Of a DNA stretch of 64,000 nt, positions 1 to 9,793 are shown piece by piece. Below the pieces are notes generated by a model that saw nothing but the letters and a program-made list of their open reading frames with translations, ran no database searches and was not told the origin of the DNA. How positions within the stretch are numbered: the stretch's first letter is position 1; each line of letters begins with the position of its first letter. Source of the DNA: Saposhnikovia divaricata (taxonomy: Eukaryota; Streptophyta; Magnoliopsida; Apiales; Apiaceae); assembly GCA_036435485.1 (NCBI GenBank), contig CM071598.1, positions 122,266,148 to 122,330,147 of the forward strand. Reading direction: 5' to 3'. The position numbers and the translations under genes are program-made.

Positions 1-9
1 CTAGTTTGT

Positions 10-322
10 AAAAGAAATAAAAAAATTAAATAAAAATAAGAAAAATGTCACTTTTTGAAAATGAATTCATACACACCGAAGTAGTCATATTCACTATTTG
101 TGTGATGAATGTTACCCTACTTTCCTTAATTTTCCATTTTTTTTATTTTTCCCCATTTTTAACTAGTTTTTCAAATAAATCAAAAAATTAAATAAAAATA
201 AGAAAAATTCCAATTTTTGAAAATAAATTCATACACACCAAATTAGTCATACTCACTATTTGTGTGATGAATGTTACCCAACTTTCACTAATTTTTCATT
301 TTTTTTATTTTTCCACCATTTT
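10..322. repeat. Tandem pair of about 162-bp AT-rich repeats
   Basis: Two adjacent copies share an A-rich run, the block 'attcatacacacc', and the block 'cactatttgtgtgatgaatg' followed by a T-rich run. The shared 'tcactattt' sits at 91 and 253, so the period is about 162 bp. The copies differ at scattered positions. No coding capacity is seen and the element type is not recognised. Confidence 0.75.
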
Positions 323-329
323 GGGATCA

Positions 330-1000
330 TATATACAGTGCTTACTTTTTTCATTTTTTTATTTAAATGACTGATATCCGATTTTTGACAAATTTCCCCG
401 AATTTGCTAATTTTTGACCGATATATATCAATTTTTAAAATTCCGTTTTCAAAAAAAAACAAAATTTGACCCAATTTTAGTAAAATGAGTCGATTATCAC
501 CATCTACCAATTAATCTCAATTAATTATCGATTTTTAGAATATAAAATAATGTAAATTAACTAATATTTTATATCATATAATTATACTTTATACGAAAAT
601 TAGTGTGAATAATCGACTCAATTACACAAAAATCTAATAAATAATGATTTTTTAACTTTCTCACAATTTTTTAATTATAAAAATTTAATGAGATTTTTTG
701 ATTAATATATCATTAAAAGTAATTTTTTGCAATTTTACTTTTTAAAAAAAAGATATTTGCAAATATACCATTTTCATAGTTTTTTTTAATTTGCAAAAAT
801 ACGGTGTAGCACACACACATCAGCTACAAATTCTGATATTCCAAATATACCCTCATTCCACACCCGCACTCTCAAATAATAAACAAATCCAAAAAGGGTA
901 ATTAGTAATTTCATATCCAGTCCGACCCGTTTAGAATCAACCGGTTGAATTATATACACTAACCCTATCTCTTTTATTTTCCGCCGCTTCGATTTTATTT
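330..1000. other. AT-rich spacer without recognisable gene
   Basis: The stretch is long A/T runs with many stops in all frames. No coding segment, terminal inverted repeat or RNA gene is visible. From about 880 the composition becomes less AT-biased and pyrimidine-rich (cttcactttctcttcttt near 1005-1020), which resembles a plant 5' leader and may belong to the next entry. Confidence 0.5.
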
Positions 1001-1755
1001 CTCTTCACTTTCTCTTCTTTATGATTCTCTCAATTCGCTCTCAATTCTTTTCGCTTTCTCAAATTAATCCACAGGCCAAAGATGTTCGACTCTCTTTTTC
1101 TCTGAATCTGCGGGAGAGAAGCTGTCGGAGAGTTGGAGTTTCTCCTACTGCCTCGGAGTTACCATGGTTCGCCGGAGAAGACGCTGAGTCTGGGTCGGAG
1201 TATGCTGAGTGGTATTATTTGTTATGTATACACACAGCGTTACTGTATTGAGGGCTGATTCTGCTTGTATGTTTTCTATATAGTACTAGTTCGCTCTAAG
1301 TTTTGTTTAACTTAAATCAATTTTGTAGGAACAGTGCCCTATACCACCACCTGGTAGGGTGAAGGAGGATATACTTATATTCATATTTGAGGTTCGTATG
1401 TATATTTATTGACATGAATGTGATGTAAATTTCTGGATTTATTAGCTTTTTTAAGAACAATGGATTTATTAGCTTTTTTAAGAGTGTTTGTGTGAGTTTA
1501 TCCTCAAGCATGCCTAAATATGGCACTTACATCTGCTAATCAAGCACTGTATTGTGTTTATACAATGGATATTGGAATATACTCTTTACCCTTCAAAGAA
1601 GGCATATTATTTTGTCTTTTGGACAAATTCAAAGGCTCGATGAAAATATGCTTGTTTTTATGTATGGATATACAACCCTGTCTGTGTATGTATATGTACA
1701 AAAAAGGTCGACGGTTAATTGCAACATTGTGTCTGTTTTAGTGAGATTTCAATGT
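1000..1755 (+). other. Possible 5' exons of a decayed gene, unidentified
   Basis: A pyrimidine-rich leader-like stretch is followed by 76 codons open from 1021, less AT-rich than its surroundings. A possible acceptor (ttgtag) lies at about 1329, just before a segment that can read CPIPPPGRVKEDILIF. These could be leader or N-terminal exons of a former gene, or captured fragments. They cannot be joined convincingly to the receptor-kinase exons downstream, and the lectin and most of the S-locus domain expected there are absent. No function is proposed. Confidence 0.2.
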
Positions 1756-1759
1756 TAAC

Positions 1760-3180
1760 ATGTCTCCTAGGTGTGAATGTCTGGAAGGGTTTCATCCGAA
1801 AAAACCAGAAGATTGGGCAGAAGCAGATTGGTCTAATGGTTGTTTGCGCAATGTTCAACTGGAATGTGGAAATGATGGAGATGGTTTTTTGAAGTATACT
1901 GGTGTAAAATTGCCAGACACGCGATGGTCATGGTATAACATGAGCGTGAGCCTTGAAGAATGCAAGACAAAGTGCTTGAAGGATTGCAATTGTACAGCAT
2001 ATTCAAATACAGATATTCGAAATGGGGGAAGTGGATGCTTGTTATGGTTTGGTGGCCTGAACGATATGCGAGGCTACTCAGCCGATGGACAAGATCTTTA
2101 TGTAAGAATGCCATCATCTTAATTAAGTAAACAATTTTTTTGAAGCTACTGTTATTAGTTATAACTTCAATGCTTTCTTTTATTTTATTTAATTAATTGA
2201 AGTTTCATTATAATATATTTTTACAACACAGAGGTTTACAAAAAGTTCAGAGAAAAGAAGCGCATGTGGATCATATTGGTTCCAGTGCTTGCAATGCTAA
2301 CACTAATAATAGGCAGTTTCCTGTTGTATGCATACAAGGGAAGAAGGCTTAACAGAGGCAGAGCAGGTAATTTTAAGTACTGGATTCATGCAGCGATGCA
2401 TTCTTCAACATTTTTTATTTAGTAGTTAACTGGAAACTCCAATTCGCAAAAGTATTTGTTCAGAAGATTGGATGTCATGGTTCTGCATCACGGAGATCAT
2501 GTGTGTACCTTGTTCACTAAAGAATCAATTTACTTTTGCGTGTGCAGAAAAAGTCACACTGCCAGAGGAAGAAGACTTAGATTTCCCTTCATTTAGCTTC
2601 ATGCAAATTGCAAATGCCACTGATAATTTCTCCAACGACAAGCAGCTTGGCAAAGGTGGATTTGGGACCGTATACAAGGTGAACACTTCCTTCTTATATG
2701 CGTATATCAATAATTAGTTTCCAGTTTCGTAGAGTAAGCGTCAAGATGGTAATGTTTCTAAGTTTGGCATAGATTTTCCGGAACTTAATATAGAAACTTG
2801 TTATTCTAAAGTTAATCAAAACTACTGTTAGACCACTAAATATCTATTAAAAGGAAAGTACGCAACCATCTGTACAGGTAGTGCGCATAACATAGCCAAT
2901 TCTAACCTGTTAATAAATTTATGTTCAGATGTTTCAATATAGAAACTGACATTGAAGGTCTGTCAGAAAAAAAAAATAAAGGTATCACATGTACTAATTT
3001 GCAGGGGATTTTGGAAGAGGGACAGGAAATAGCTGTGAAGAGGCTGTCTAAGGATTCAGGACAAGGAGTAGACGAATTCATGAATGAAGTTTCATGTATT
3101 GCTAAACTTCAACATAAGAATCTTGTGAGGCTTCTTGGGTGCTGCATTGAGGAAGGGGAGAAGCTATTAATCTATGAATA
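1760..3180 (+). pseudogene. G-type lectin S-receptor-like Ser/Thr kinase, truncated
   Basis: This is a fragment of a plasma-membrane receptor kinase with four recognisable exons. Exon 1 (about 1760-2120) encodes the end of the S-locus glycoprotein region and a PAN domain with the expected cysteines (CKTKCLKDCNCTAYSN, GGSGCLLWFG, QDLYVRM). Exon 2 (about 2232-2366) encodes a basic stretch and a hydrophobic membrane segment (WIILVPVLAMLTLIIGSFLL). Exon 3 (2548-2678) encodes the juxtamembrane region and glycine loop (LGKGGFGTVYK). Exon 4 (3005-3180) carries the ATP-binding lysine (AVKRL) and LVRLLGCC, then stops at LLIYE. GT-AG borders are visible around exons 2-4. The N-terminal lectin domain and the catalytic HRD, DFG and C-lobe parts are missing. 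At 3181 the sequence changes into CACTA-element DNA, so the gene is a truncated relic and cannot be an active kinase. Confidence 0.9.
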
Positions 3181-3904
3181 GCAAGTGCAGATGCTGATAT
3201 TTATGCATGCCAACTAGCAGCAGAAGCTGAACTTTATTCAAAATTGGAAGAAGCAGAAGGAACAACAGCACTAGCACATGAAAGAGATAGCAATATATAG
3301 AAAAATTGTAACTATATATATGTATAGAAAAATTGTAATATATAGACAATTTTTTTTAGTTCTTATTGACATTTTTTTTTTGTAGTTGAAGTTTGTAATA
3401 TATATGTATGGAAAAATTGTGTTTAAACTTGTTTGGTGTTCTTGGATTATATTTTGTAATGGTGAAATTCCAATTTTGAAATTATTTTTTTTTTTAAAAA
3501 AAATTGACCTATAGCGTCGGTCATTTGAAAGGGCGACGCTATAGGTATTTTTTTTAAAAAAAATTAACCTAGAGCGTCGGTCATTTGAAAGGGCGACGCT
3601 ATAGGTATAACCTATAGCGTCGGCATTTTAAAGGGCGACGCTATAGGTTATACCTATAACGTCGGCATTTTAAGGGGCGACGCTATAAGTTCTACCTATA
3701 GCGTCGGCATTTTAAAGGGGCGACGCTATAAGCTATACCTATAGCGTCGGTCATTTAAATGACCGACGCCATAGCCGACTTTTAGCGTCGCCAATTTAAC
3801 CGACGCTATAGGCATAACCTATAGCGTCCCCTGCATATACTACGCCAAAAAACCGACGCTATAGGCCTATTTAGGCGACGCAATAGGTCCAGTTTGTACT
3901 AGTG
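3181..3904 (+). mobile_element. CACTA (En/Spm) 3'-end fragment
   Basis: The last bases (to 3904), read on the minus strand, are CACTAGTACAAACTGG, a CACTA-type terminus. Upstream lies a dense subterminal array of GCGTCG palindromes (3508-3880). At the 5' edge, about 39 codons (3183-3299) encode an Ala/Glu-rich, coiled-coil-like tail with no start codon, consistent with the C-terminus of the second gene of such elements (inference). No matching 5' terminus is present, so only the 3' end remains, fused directly to the broken kinase exon at 3180. Confidence 0.75.
3508..3880. repeat. CACTA subterminal palindromic repeats (GCGTCG units)
   Basis: There are about ten units of the form CCTATAGCGTCG, then a short AT spacer, then CGACGCTATAGG. 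Each unit can fold back on itself. Repeats of this kind near CACTA ends are known binding sites for the element-encoded proteins. The motif is quite different from the ATTGCAAC repeats of the second CACTA element (12691-21135), so the two belong to different families. Confidence 0.8.
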
Positions 3905-3905
3905 T

Positions 3906-4224
3906 AACCTAAGAAAACGTAACACAAAATTGATGTAAAAATTAAATTAAATTTTATTTTGTTGTCTATATTTATATTAATATTTGAAATATTGGGTTTA
4001 CTAATTTATTTGTAGATATTTTTTAAATTTCTTTCTTAAATAGTGATCTATATTTTGAAAAAAGTTTTAAAAAATTACAAGACCGACGAGAAAAGTGGCT
4101 TATATGTGTTTATTACAACGGGTGTCGGCCTAAGAAAACGTGATATAAAATTGACATAAAAAATAAGTATATAATTTATTTAGTTGTCTATATATAGTAA
4201 AATTGGTACAATATTAGGTTCTTT

Positions 4225-4259
<35 letters not shown>

Positions 4260-4335
4260 TTTTCGATTTCTTTCTTAAATTTTTAATTTGATTTTTTTTT
4301 AAAATTTACAAGGCCGTCGCGAAGCGCGGCTTACT
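3906..4335 (+). mobile_element. Helitron-like non-autonomous fragment, copy A
   Basis: The AT-rich segment starts with a 'taagaaaacgt' block, contains a second such block at about 4131, and ends with the hairpin-forming GCCGTCGCGAAGCGCGGC, as seen before many plant Helitron 3' ends. It aligns by eye with 6450-6791. Here the CTAG terminus is replaced by 'cttactcaac', so the end is degenerate. No coding sequence is present. Confidence 0.35.
4229..4257. repeat. (TA)n microsatellite
   Basis: Uninterrupted TA dinucleotide run of 29 bp. Confidence 0.95.
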
Positions 4336-5184
4336 CAACTCTATTTATCTATTTATAAATAGGAGAACCCGCAGTAGCTTTAAAATCGCTTGAATTCTAT
4401 TTATTCATTTTCTATAGCTCCTCTATTTTAAATAATTAAAATCAAAACTTTCTTCTTTAGTTTCTATTTTTTAAAAAATATATCAAAATCTCCTTTTTTA
4501 ACATTAACATCTTCGAAATAGAAATGACTTTTGAATTTGTTGGGAAGAAAAATTCGAATTTACATATTCGAAATACAAAAGAAATTTTATATTCTTATAT
4601 ATAGATAATCATTACTTCTAACGATCAAATTTTATCATCATGTTTGTAACCCTTCTTTTTCTTTTTTTTGCTTCTATTTTCTTTTAGTTTTTATTATTCA
4701 TTCTTCTTTTATTTAATTATGAATGTACATGATTACGTGTGTTTGTTGGCTTTTAAGGTTTGAATTTATTGATTTAATATTTGTTGTCTTCATTTTATTT
4801 TTAACTTTATGTTTTATTATGATTTTAGTTGTTATTATGGATTATTAGTAATCATTGGTTGTTCTTTACTTTGGCTTTTATATTTTTTTGTTATTGATCT
4901 TGGTACAAACACACATGATCGTGTAAAAAAGAATTAGGAGATCGTTTTCTATTTGAGAAGTAGAAATACTTGAGAAACGTGGCACAAAAAGTTTGATCTT
5001 TTATCATTCCCTCTTTATTTATTTATTGTTAATTGTTAGTTTGTCATTATTATCTTCTCATTGCTCTTGATCTTAATATTCCGACGTCTTCTTTAATTAA
5101 TTCAAACAAATCTGCTTTTTTAGAGTCGTTCTAAGAAAACGTGACACAAAATATACAAAATAAGTATATAGTTTATTTTGTTGT
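4336..5184. other. AT-rich spacer
   Basis: No open frame of note, no RNA gene and no clear terminal repeats. A third 'taagaaaacgtgacac' block lies at about 5132, shared with the Helitron-like copies on either side. Confidence 0.5.
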
Positions 5185-5297
5185 TTATACTAGCTTATAA
5201 TCAGTGCAACGCACGGTTCCTTTTTTAATATCTATAATTATATTAATTTTTTAAAATTTTATATGTTACTAATTTACATATCAAATTGTTATTAGAA

Positions 5298-5300
<3 letters not shown>

Positions 5301-5340
<40 letters not shown>

Positions 5341-5358
5341 ATTTTACACGTTCGATTT
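5301..5358. repeat. (TA)n microsatellite
   Basis: Nearly perfect TA dinucleotide run of 58 bp. Confidence 0.95.
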
Positions 5359-6449
5359 AATATATGTACTCTATCTTGAATTCCTTAAATTTGATTTGGA
5401 CGATTATAATTCATGTGAAATTAATAAAATAATCTTTAATTTAGTGATGGTTTAATAAAAATTTTCTAACTAAATCTATGCAGAAACAAAGAAGATAAGA
5501 AATTGACGATTTTTTACGCTGAAACAAGTATTTTCATTTGGATAATAATTATTAAATCATCACTAAATTAAGAATAATTTTATGAGATTCACGTGGAATG
5601 TAAAATCATCCAAATTTGATTTCTAAATTTCAAGTAAAGCCCAAATAGTATATAAATGATTTTTTTAATACTAATAATAAATAAATAAAATTCAATACAA
5701 CCTATTTTAAATATATCCTTTCTTAGATTATAATTATCTTTTTAAAATTTTATTTTAATACAACATTTTTTAATTATATCATTTTTAGATCATAATTTTA
5801 TTTTTAAAATTCACTTCTAATACAACCTTTTATAATTATAATTTTTTTAGATTATAATTTTTTTTAATACAACAAAGTCGGCTGTAGCTTCACCCCATGG
5901 GATATCCTGTGGATTTCTAAACAATATCACACAACACAAATAAATTAACAACACAACTTAGCAATATAATCGAATCTGAACGCTCAAATTCAAATAAACA
6001 TTGTGCGTTGTACTTTAATTTTTTGTGTTCTGTTTTGTTGTCTGAAATTCTGTTTGTATGAATCAGTGCTGAAGGACGCCATCTCTTTTTTTACTTACAA
6101 CTCTCACGATCTTTTTTAATGTCTATTAAATATATTAATTTTTTAATATTTATATGTTATTACATATCAAATTATTGTTAAAAAATTGATATATATTAGG
6201 TTTTACACGTTCAATTATGATTATATCCTTTCATATTATATTTTTTTTAAAAATTCAACTCCAATACAACCTTTTTTAATGATATCCTTTTTAGATTATA
6301 ATATCCTTTTTAATATGATATAATCTTGATCGTCTATTTTTAAAAATATTAAATTCGACGGTTGAGATTATTTTTGTAGTACATTGACCAAACCAAAATT
6401 ATGGATAAGATCCCTTTTACGCTTATTATATATAAGGATATAATATATT

Positions 6450-6791
6450 CTAAATTTGTACAATATTTTGTTCACTAATTTATTTATAGATGTTTCCTTT
6501 TTGATTTCTTTATTAAATAGTCTATATTTTTAAAATTAAAAAATATTAAAGCCATCGCGAAACGTGGCTTATATGTATTTATTACAACGGGTGTCAGCTA
6601 AGAAAACGTGATACAAAATAGACATAAAAAAAGAAGTATATAGTTTATTTAGCTGACTACATATATTAAAATTTGTACAATATTGTGTTAATTAATTTAT
6701 AAATATTTTTTTTTCGATTTCTTTCTTAAATTTATATTTTGGATTTTTTTTAAAAATATTACATGGCCTTCGCGGCGGCTTAGTAAACTAG
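6450..6791 (+). mobile_element. Helitron-like non-autonomous element, copy B
   Basis: It aligns by eye with copy A through the shared blocks 'ggcttatatgtatttattac', 'taagaaaacgtgata' and 'tcgatttctttcttaaat'. It ends in a GC-rich hairpin region (ggccttcgcggcggc) and CTAG (6788-6791) followed by T, the expected Helitron 3' configuration. It has no coding capacity. The 5' edge is approximate. Confidence 0.45.
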
Positions 6792-6933
6792 TTATTATAA
6801 TAACCATAATCCATAATTAGAGATTAGCTAGAGCCTGAAAGGCTAAAACCCTCAACCCCAATTAGCAATTCAAACAATTCCATAAATTCTACAATTCAAG
6901 TTCGCATGTTCTACAAATTCCACACTAATTAAG

Positions 6934-7182
6934 TTGAGGTACAACATCATCTCCAAATGTATTCATGGTCCCTCCCCTATTCTACAGCAAACCTCAGTCG
7001 ACTCAACTTCAGGTACCACTTTCAATTATGTTTGTGATTTATTTTTATTTTTATTGTATATTTTCTGTTCTAGATCTAAAGCGGAGGAGTTTGTGCGTTT
7101 GTTTTCTGTTCTAGACAAAGTAGTAAGTGATAATCAGGGAATTGATAGAATGCTAAACAGTACATTAAGGTTTCTAAATTAA
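6934..7182 (+). pseudogene. Unidentified gene-like fragment
   Basis: Two short coding-like pieces are separated by a possible intron. Before it is a piece reading SPILQQTSVDSTS. After a 'ttctgttctag' acceptor (to 7072) comes SKAEEFVRLFSVLDKVV and about 20 further codons to a stop at 7180. Part of the second piece recurs at 7878. The family is not recognised. It may be a host-gene piece captured by the surrounding Helitron-like DNA. Confidence 0.25.
7070..7106 (+). repeat. 37-bp duplicated block, copy 1
   Basis: The block begins 'ctagatctaaagcggaggag' and recurs with one mismatch at 7878-7914. The pair brackets the inverted-repeat element at 7274-7794. Confidence 0.85.
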
Positions 7183-7273
7183 ATTTGGAAGCAATGAGTA
7201 AATGCATGAAGATAAAAGTAGGAGAATAATGAGGAAGAGTCTTAACTTTTCAGCCATATATATATATATATTC

Positions 7274-7792
7274 GGGGCTACTCCAATACAAACCTCTTTA
7301 AAATATAAACCTACAAACCAAGCATAATCTAATATTTCAAGCTAATCTAATGACCAAACTAGGGGTACCCCAATACAAAAAATGCTTAAAATAATTAGCT
7401 CTATCCAACAAAAAAAAAAAAAAAATCACTGTTCACGTGATGACGTGGTAGTGAATTTCACTGGTTAACGGTGCTTCGCACCTGCTTGTACGGCGCTTCG
7501 CGCCTTTATCATTCTAAAGTTGTAAGGAATGGCAATCAATGGTAAAGGCAATAGACGATTGACGGGTGTGTCGAGAGCCTTCGACCCTCATGACTACCTA
7601 ACTCATCCGTTTACTGTCTTAAATGCTTCGCATTTCCACGGCAAGTTTTTTTTTTTTTTTTGGATAGAGCCAATTATTTTAAGCATTTTTTGTGAAGGTA
7701 CCCTTGGCGGGAACCTTAGAATAAATGAAATATAATTAATTTAGTGTTGGTTTGTAGGTTTGTATTTTAAAAGTGGTTTGTATTTGAGTACT

Positions 7793-7794
<2 letters not shown>
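7274..7794. mobile_element. Nested inverted-repeat element with TTC-loop hairpins
   Basis: Outer arms of about 45 bp pair across the element. The left arm starts at about 7277 and contains 'ctacaaaccaa'. The right arm, ending near 7790, contains 'ttggtttgtag'. A second, inner pair of about 45-bp arms lies at about 7372-7425 ('atgcttaaaataatt') and 7650-7697 ('aattattttaagcat'). The unpaired core holds three perfect hairpins with the same TTC loop (7470-7482, 7492-7504, 7621-7635) and AGTGAA/TTCACT at 7450-7462. Both flanks are TA microsatellite, compatible with insertion into TA. No transposase is encoded, so it is MITE-like or a fold-back element. Confidence 0.6.

Positions 7795-7835
<41 letters not shown>
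7795..7835. repeat. (TA)n microsatellite
   Basis: TA run directly after the inverted-repeat element. A shorter run (7256-7271) precedes the element. Confidence 0.9.
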
Positions 7836-7838
<3 letters not shown>

Positions 7839-7877
7839 AATAGAATGTTTAATTGCAAACCGAAGGTAAAGTCATAT

Positions 7878-7914
7878 CTAGATATAAAGCGGAGGAGTTT
7901 GTGCGTTTGTTTTC
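7878..7914 (+). repeat. 37-bp duplicated block, copy 2
   Basis: Second copy of the block at 7070-7106, one mismatch. After it the two flanks diverge. Confidence 0.85.
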
Positions 7915-8204
7915 AGTAGTGAGAATTTATTCTAAGATTTTCACTTAGGTGGGCGTGGTTTTTTCAGGTCGCATGATCACCCATGGATTATTAAGATGTA
8001 TCACGAAGCTTTAAGCTTTACTTGGAAGTGCAAAGGGATCAACAAGTTTGGCATCATACTATGAATTTGCAGGTTGGTCAAAGGAAGACGATTAATGAAA
8101 GTTATTTTCATACCACCAACAGCTTCTCATTATAAACCTCCAAACTATGCTTGGAGATTCCACGAGTAATATACACAAATTTTCTTTTAACTGTTTGTAA
8201 TAGC

Positions 8205-8368
8205 TTGCACATTGTAATTGCTTTAACATAATATTGTAAGCTGCATTGTATTGTTCTCAATGGTTAAGGAGATATTATCAAATCTTAAAGTTTGTACATT
8301 GTAATTGCTTGAACATAATATTGTAAGCTGCATTGTTTTGTTCTCAATGGTTAAAGAGATATCATCAA
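8205..8368. repeat. Tandem duplication, 87-bp period
   Basis: 'attgtaattgcttnaacata' and 'gctgcattgt(a/t)ttgttctc' occur in both copies (8205 and 8292). About 90 percent of positions match by eye. The copies are AT-rich and non-coding. Confidence 0.85.
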
Positions 8369-8739
8369 CCCAAAAATATTGTCTAATTCGTTAGTGACAT
8401 CTTAATCTTGACTCTATTTAATACAATCAATGTCTTTATTTCCCTAGGATGATAGTATTTTACTTATCCGTTCAGTATTGGTCGTCATCTTCAAATATTT
8501 AATTTTTATTATAGATATGTACTTTCCTAGTAATCAATAATTGTTCGGCATAACTTTTATTAGTATTAAACTAATATATGTAAACACGCCTGTACAAAAG
8601 TATTGAATACGGGTTTTGTTAACAATTATTTTTTCAAAAAATTTAAAACATAACTTAGTTATGATAACAATTTATATTAATAATTACTTTAAAACTTTTG
8701 AAATTATGTTTTTGGTGCGTAGCACGGGTAAAATGCTAG

Positions 8740-9411
8740 TTATATATAAAGATATAATTACATGAATGATTCTGTGATTTTTTGAATTATCTATTTAAAT
8801 TGTGGTATTAGAAATTAGTTGTAAAATATTTTAAAAGTAATAAAATATCTTTAAAAAAAATTGAGTCAAAAGATATTTAATTTAAATTATTTTGGACTTA
8901 TAAAATTTAAGTTGTATTTGTAGGATTTTACAATCATTATTTGTAGAATTATTGAACGGTGTAAATAATTTAAAAACAATTATTTTAAAAACTCTTAAAT
9001 TATGAAAATGTTTTTTTTCAATTAATTAATTAATTTCAAAATATAATTATTCGTTTTAGAAATCTGTGTGTGCTTGTTCGAGGTTTGGTTCGTTAAAACA
9101 GAATTTTACATAAATAATGAAACATTTTTGAAATAAATATAAATAGTTTTTTATTTCTTTTTCACCCTTTTTCCTCACAATCTCTCGTCTCTCTCTCTCC
9201 CCTATAATCTCTCTCTCTCTCTCTCTCCCCTATTCTTCGTTCTTTTTCTTTTTCAGTGATTAAAACTCAAGTATCTATATGTTATTGTTAGTTAAAATCG
9301 CAGTATCAATAATCGAATTAATCTTATTTCAATTCTCTACAACCCTTTATCCTTTAATTAAATTTCGTAGATTTTCAAAATATGGGGTTTCGATTTTTTA
9401 TATGGGCATGG
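8740..9411. other. AT-rich spacer with CT microsatellite
   Basis: Mostly A/T runs without reading frames. A pyrimidine stretch with CT repeats lies at about 9179-9229 and resembles a plant leader or promoter-proximal element. It may belong to the decayed LTR that ends at 11211. Confidence 0.5.
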
Positions 9412-9793
9412 AGTTTCTAAAGCACACTATAGAGAAGTTCTCTATTAGTGCACCTTAAATCTTGTATTTTATTATTATTTTTGATAATCCAACCGTATGG
9501 ATGAAAAGTTTATGTCAAAATAATGGTACACAAATTTTTATTATATTTGAAATAGTGGAGCATCACTTTTATAATAATACTATTTTCTATATATATTCAA
9601 CGACACAGATTTATCATAATCTTATTGCTATAAATTTATAGTTCCAAATAATTAAATTACACGAAAATTTGTACATTCACATATTTTTGTATGAATTTAA
9701 CATCCGTACGGTTGGATTGTTCAAATAATAACTAATTTATCATAATTTAAATCGCACTAATAGAAAACTTCTCTATTGTGTGCTTTGGATACT
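9412..9793. mobile_element. TIR-type MITE, about 382 bp
   Basis: The left end (9412 on: tttctaaagcacactatag) is the inverted complement, with few mismatches, of the right end (to 9793: ctattgtgtgctttggatac). The pairing continues inwards for about 45 bp, and again between 'aatccaaccgtatggat' (9486-9502) and 'atccgtacggttggatt' (9703-9719). The AT-rich centre has no coding sequence. It is a non-autonomous DNA transposon; the superfamily is not settled because the target duplication is not clear. Confidence 0.7.

Larger units (their letters stand above)
5185..8739 (+). mobile_element. Possible composite Helitron
   Basis: The left edge resembles a plant Helitron 5' terminus (tatactagcttataatc followed by a small GTGCAACGCAC hairpin). 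The right edge is a typical Helitron 3' terminus: hairpin GTGC-GTA-GCAC (8715-8725), a short spacer, then CTAG followed by T (8736-8740). The interval contains another Helitron-like copy (6450-6791), an inverted-repeat element and unidentified gene-like fragments, as expected for an element that captured DNA. No Rep/helicase gene is visible, so it would be non-autonomous. Pairing these two ends is inference. Confidence 0.4.

Noticed and set aside
1833..2117. Minus-strand frame of 94 codons
   Set aside because: Shadow of the receptor-kinase PAN exon.
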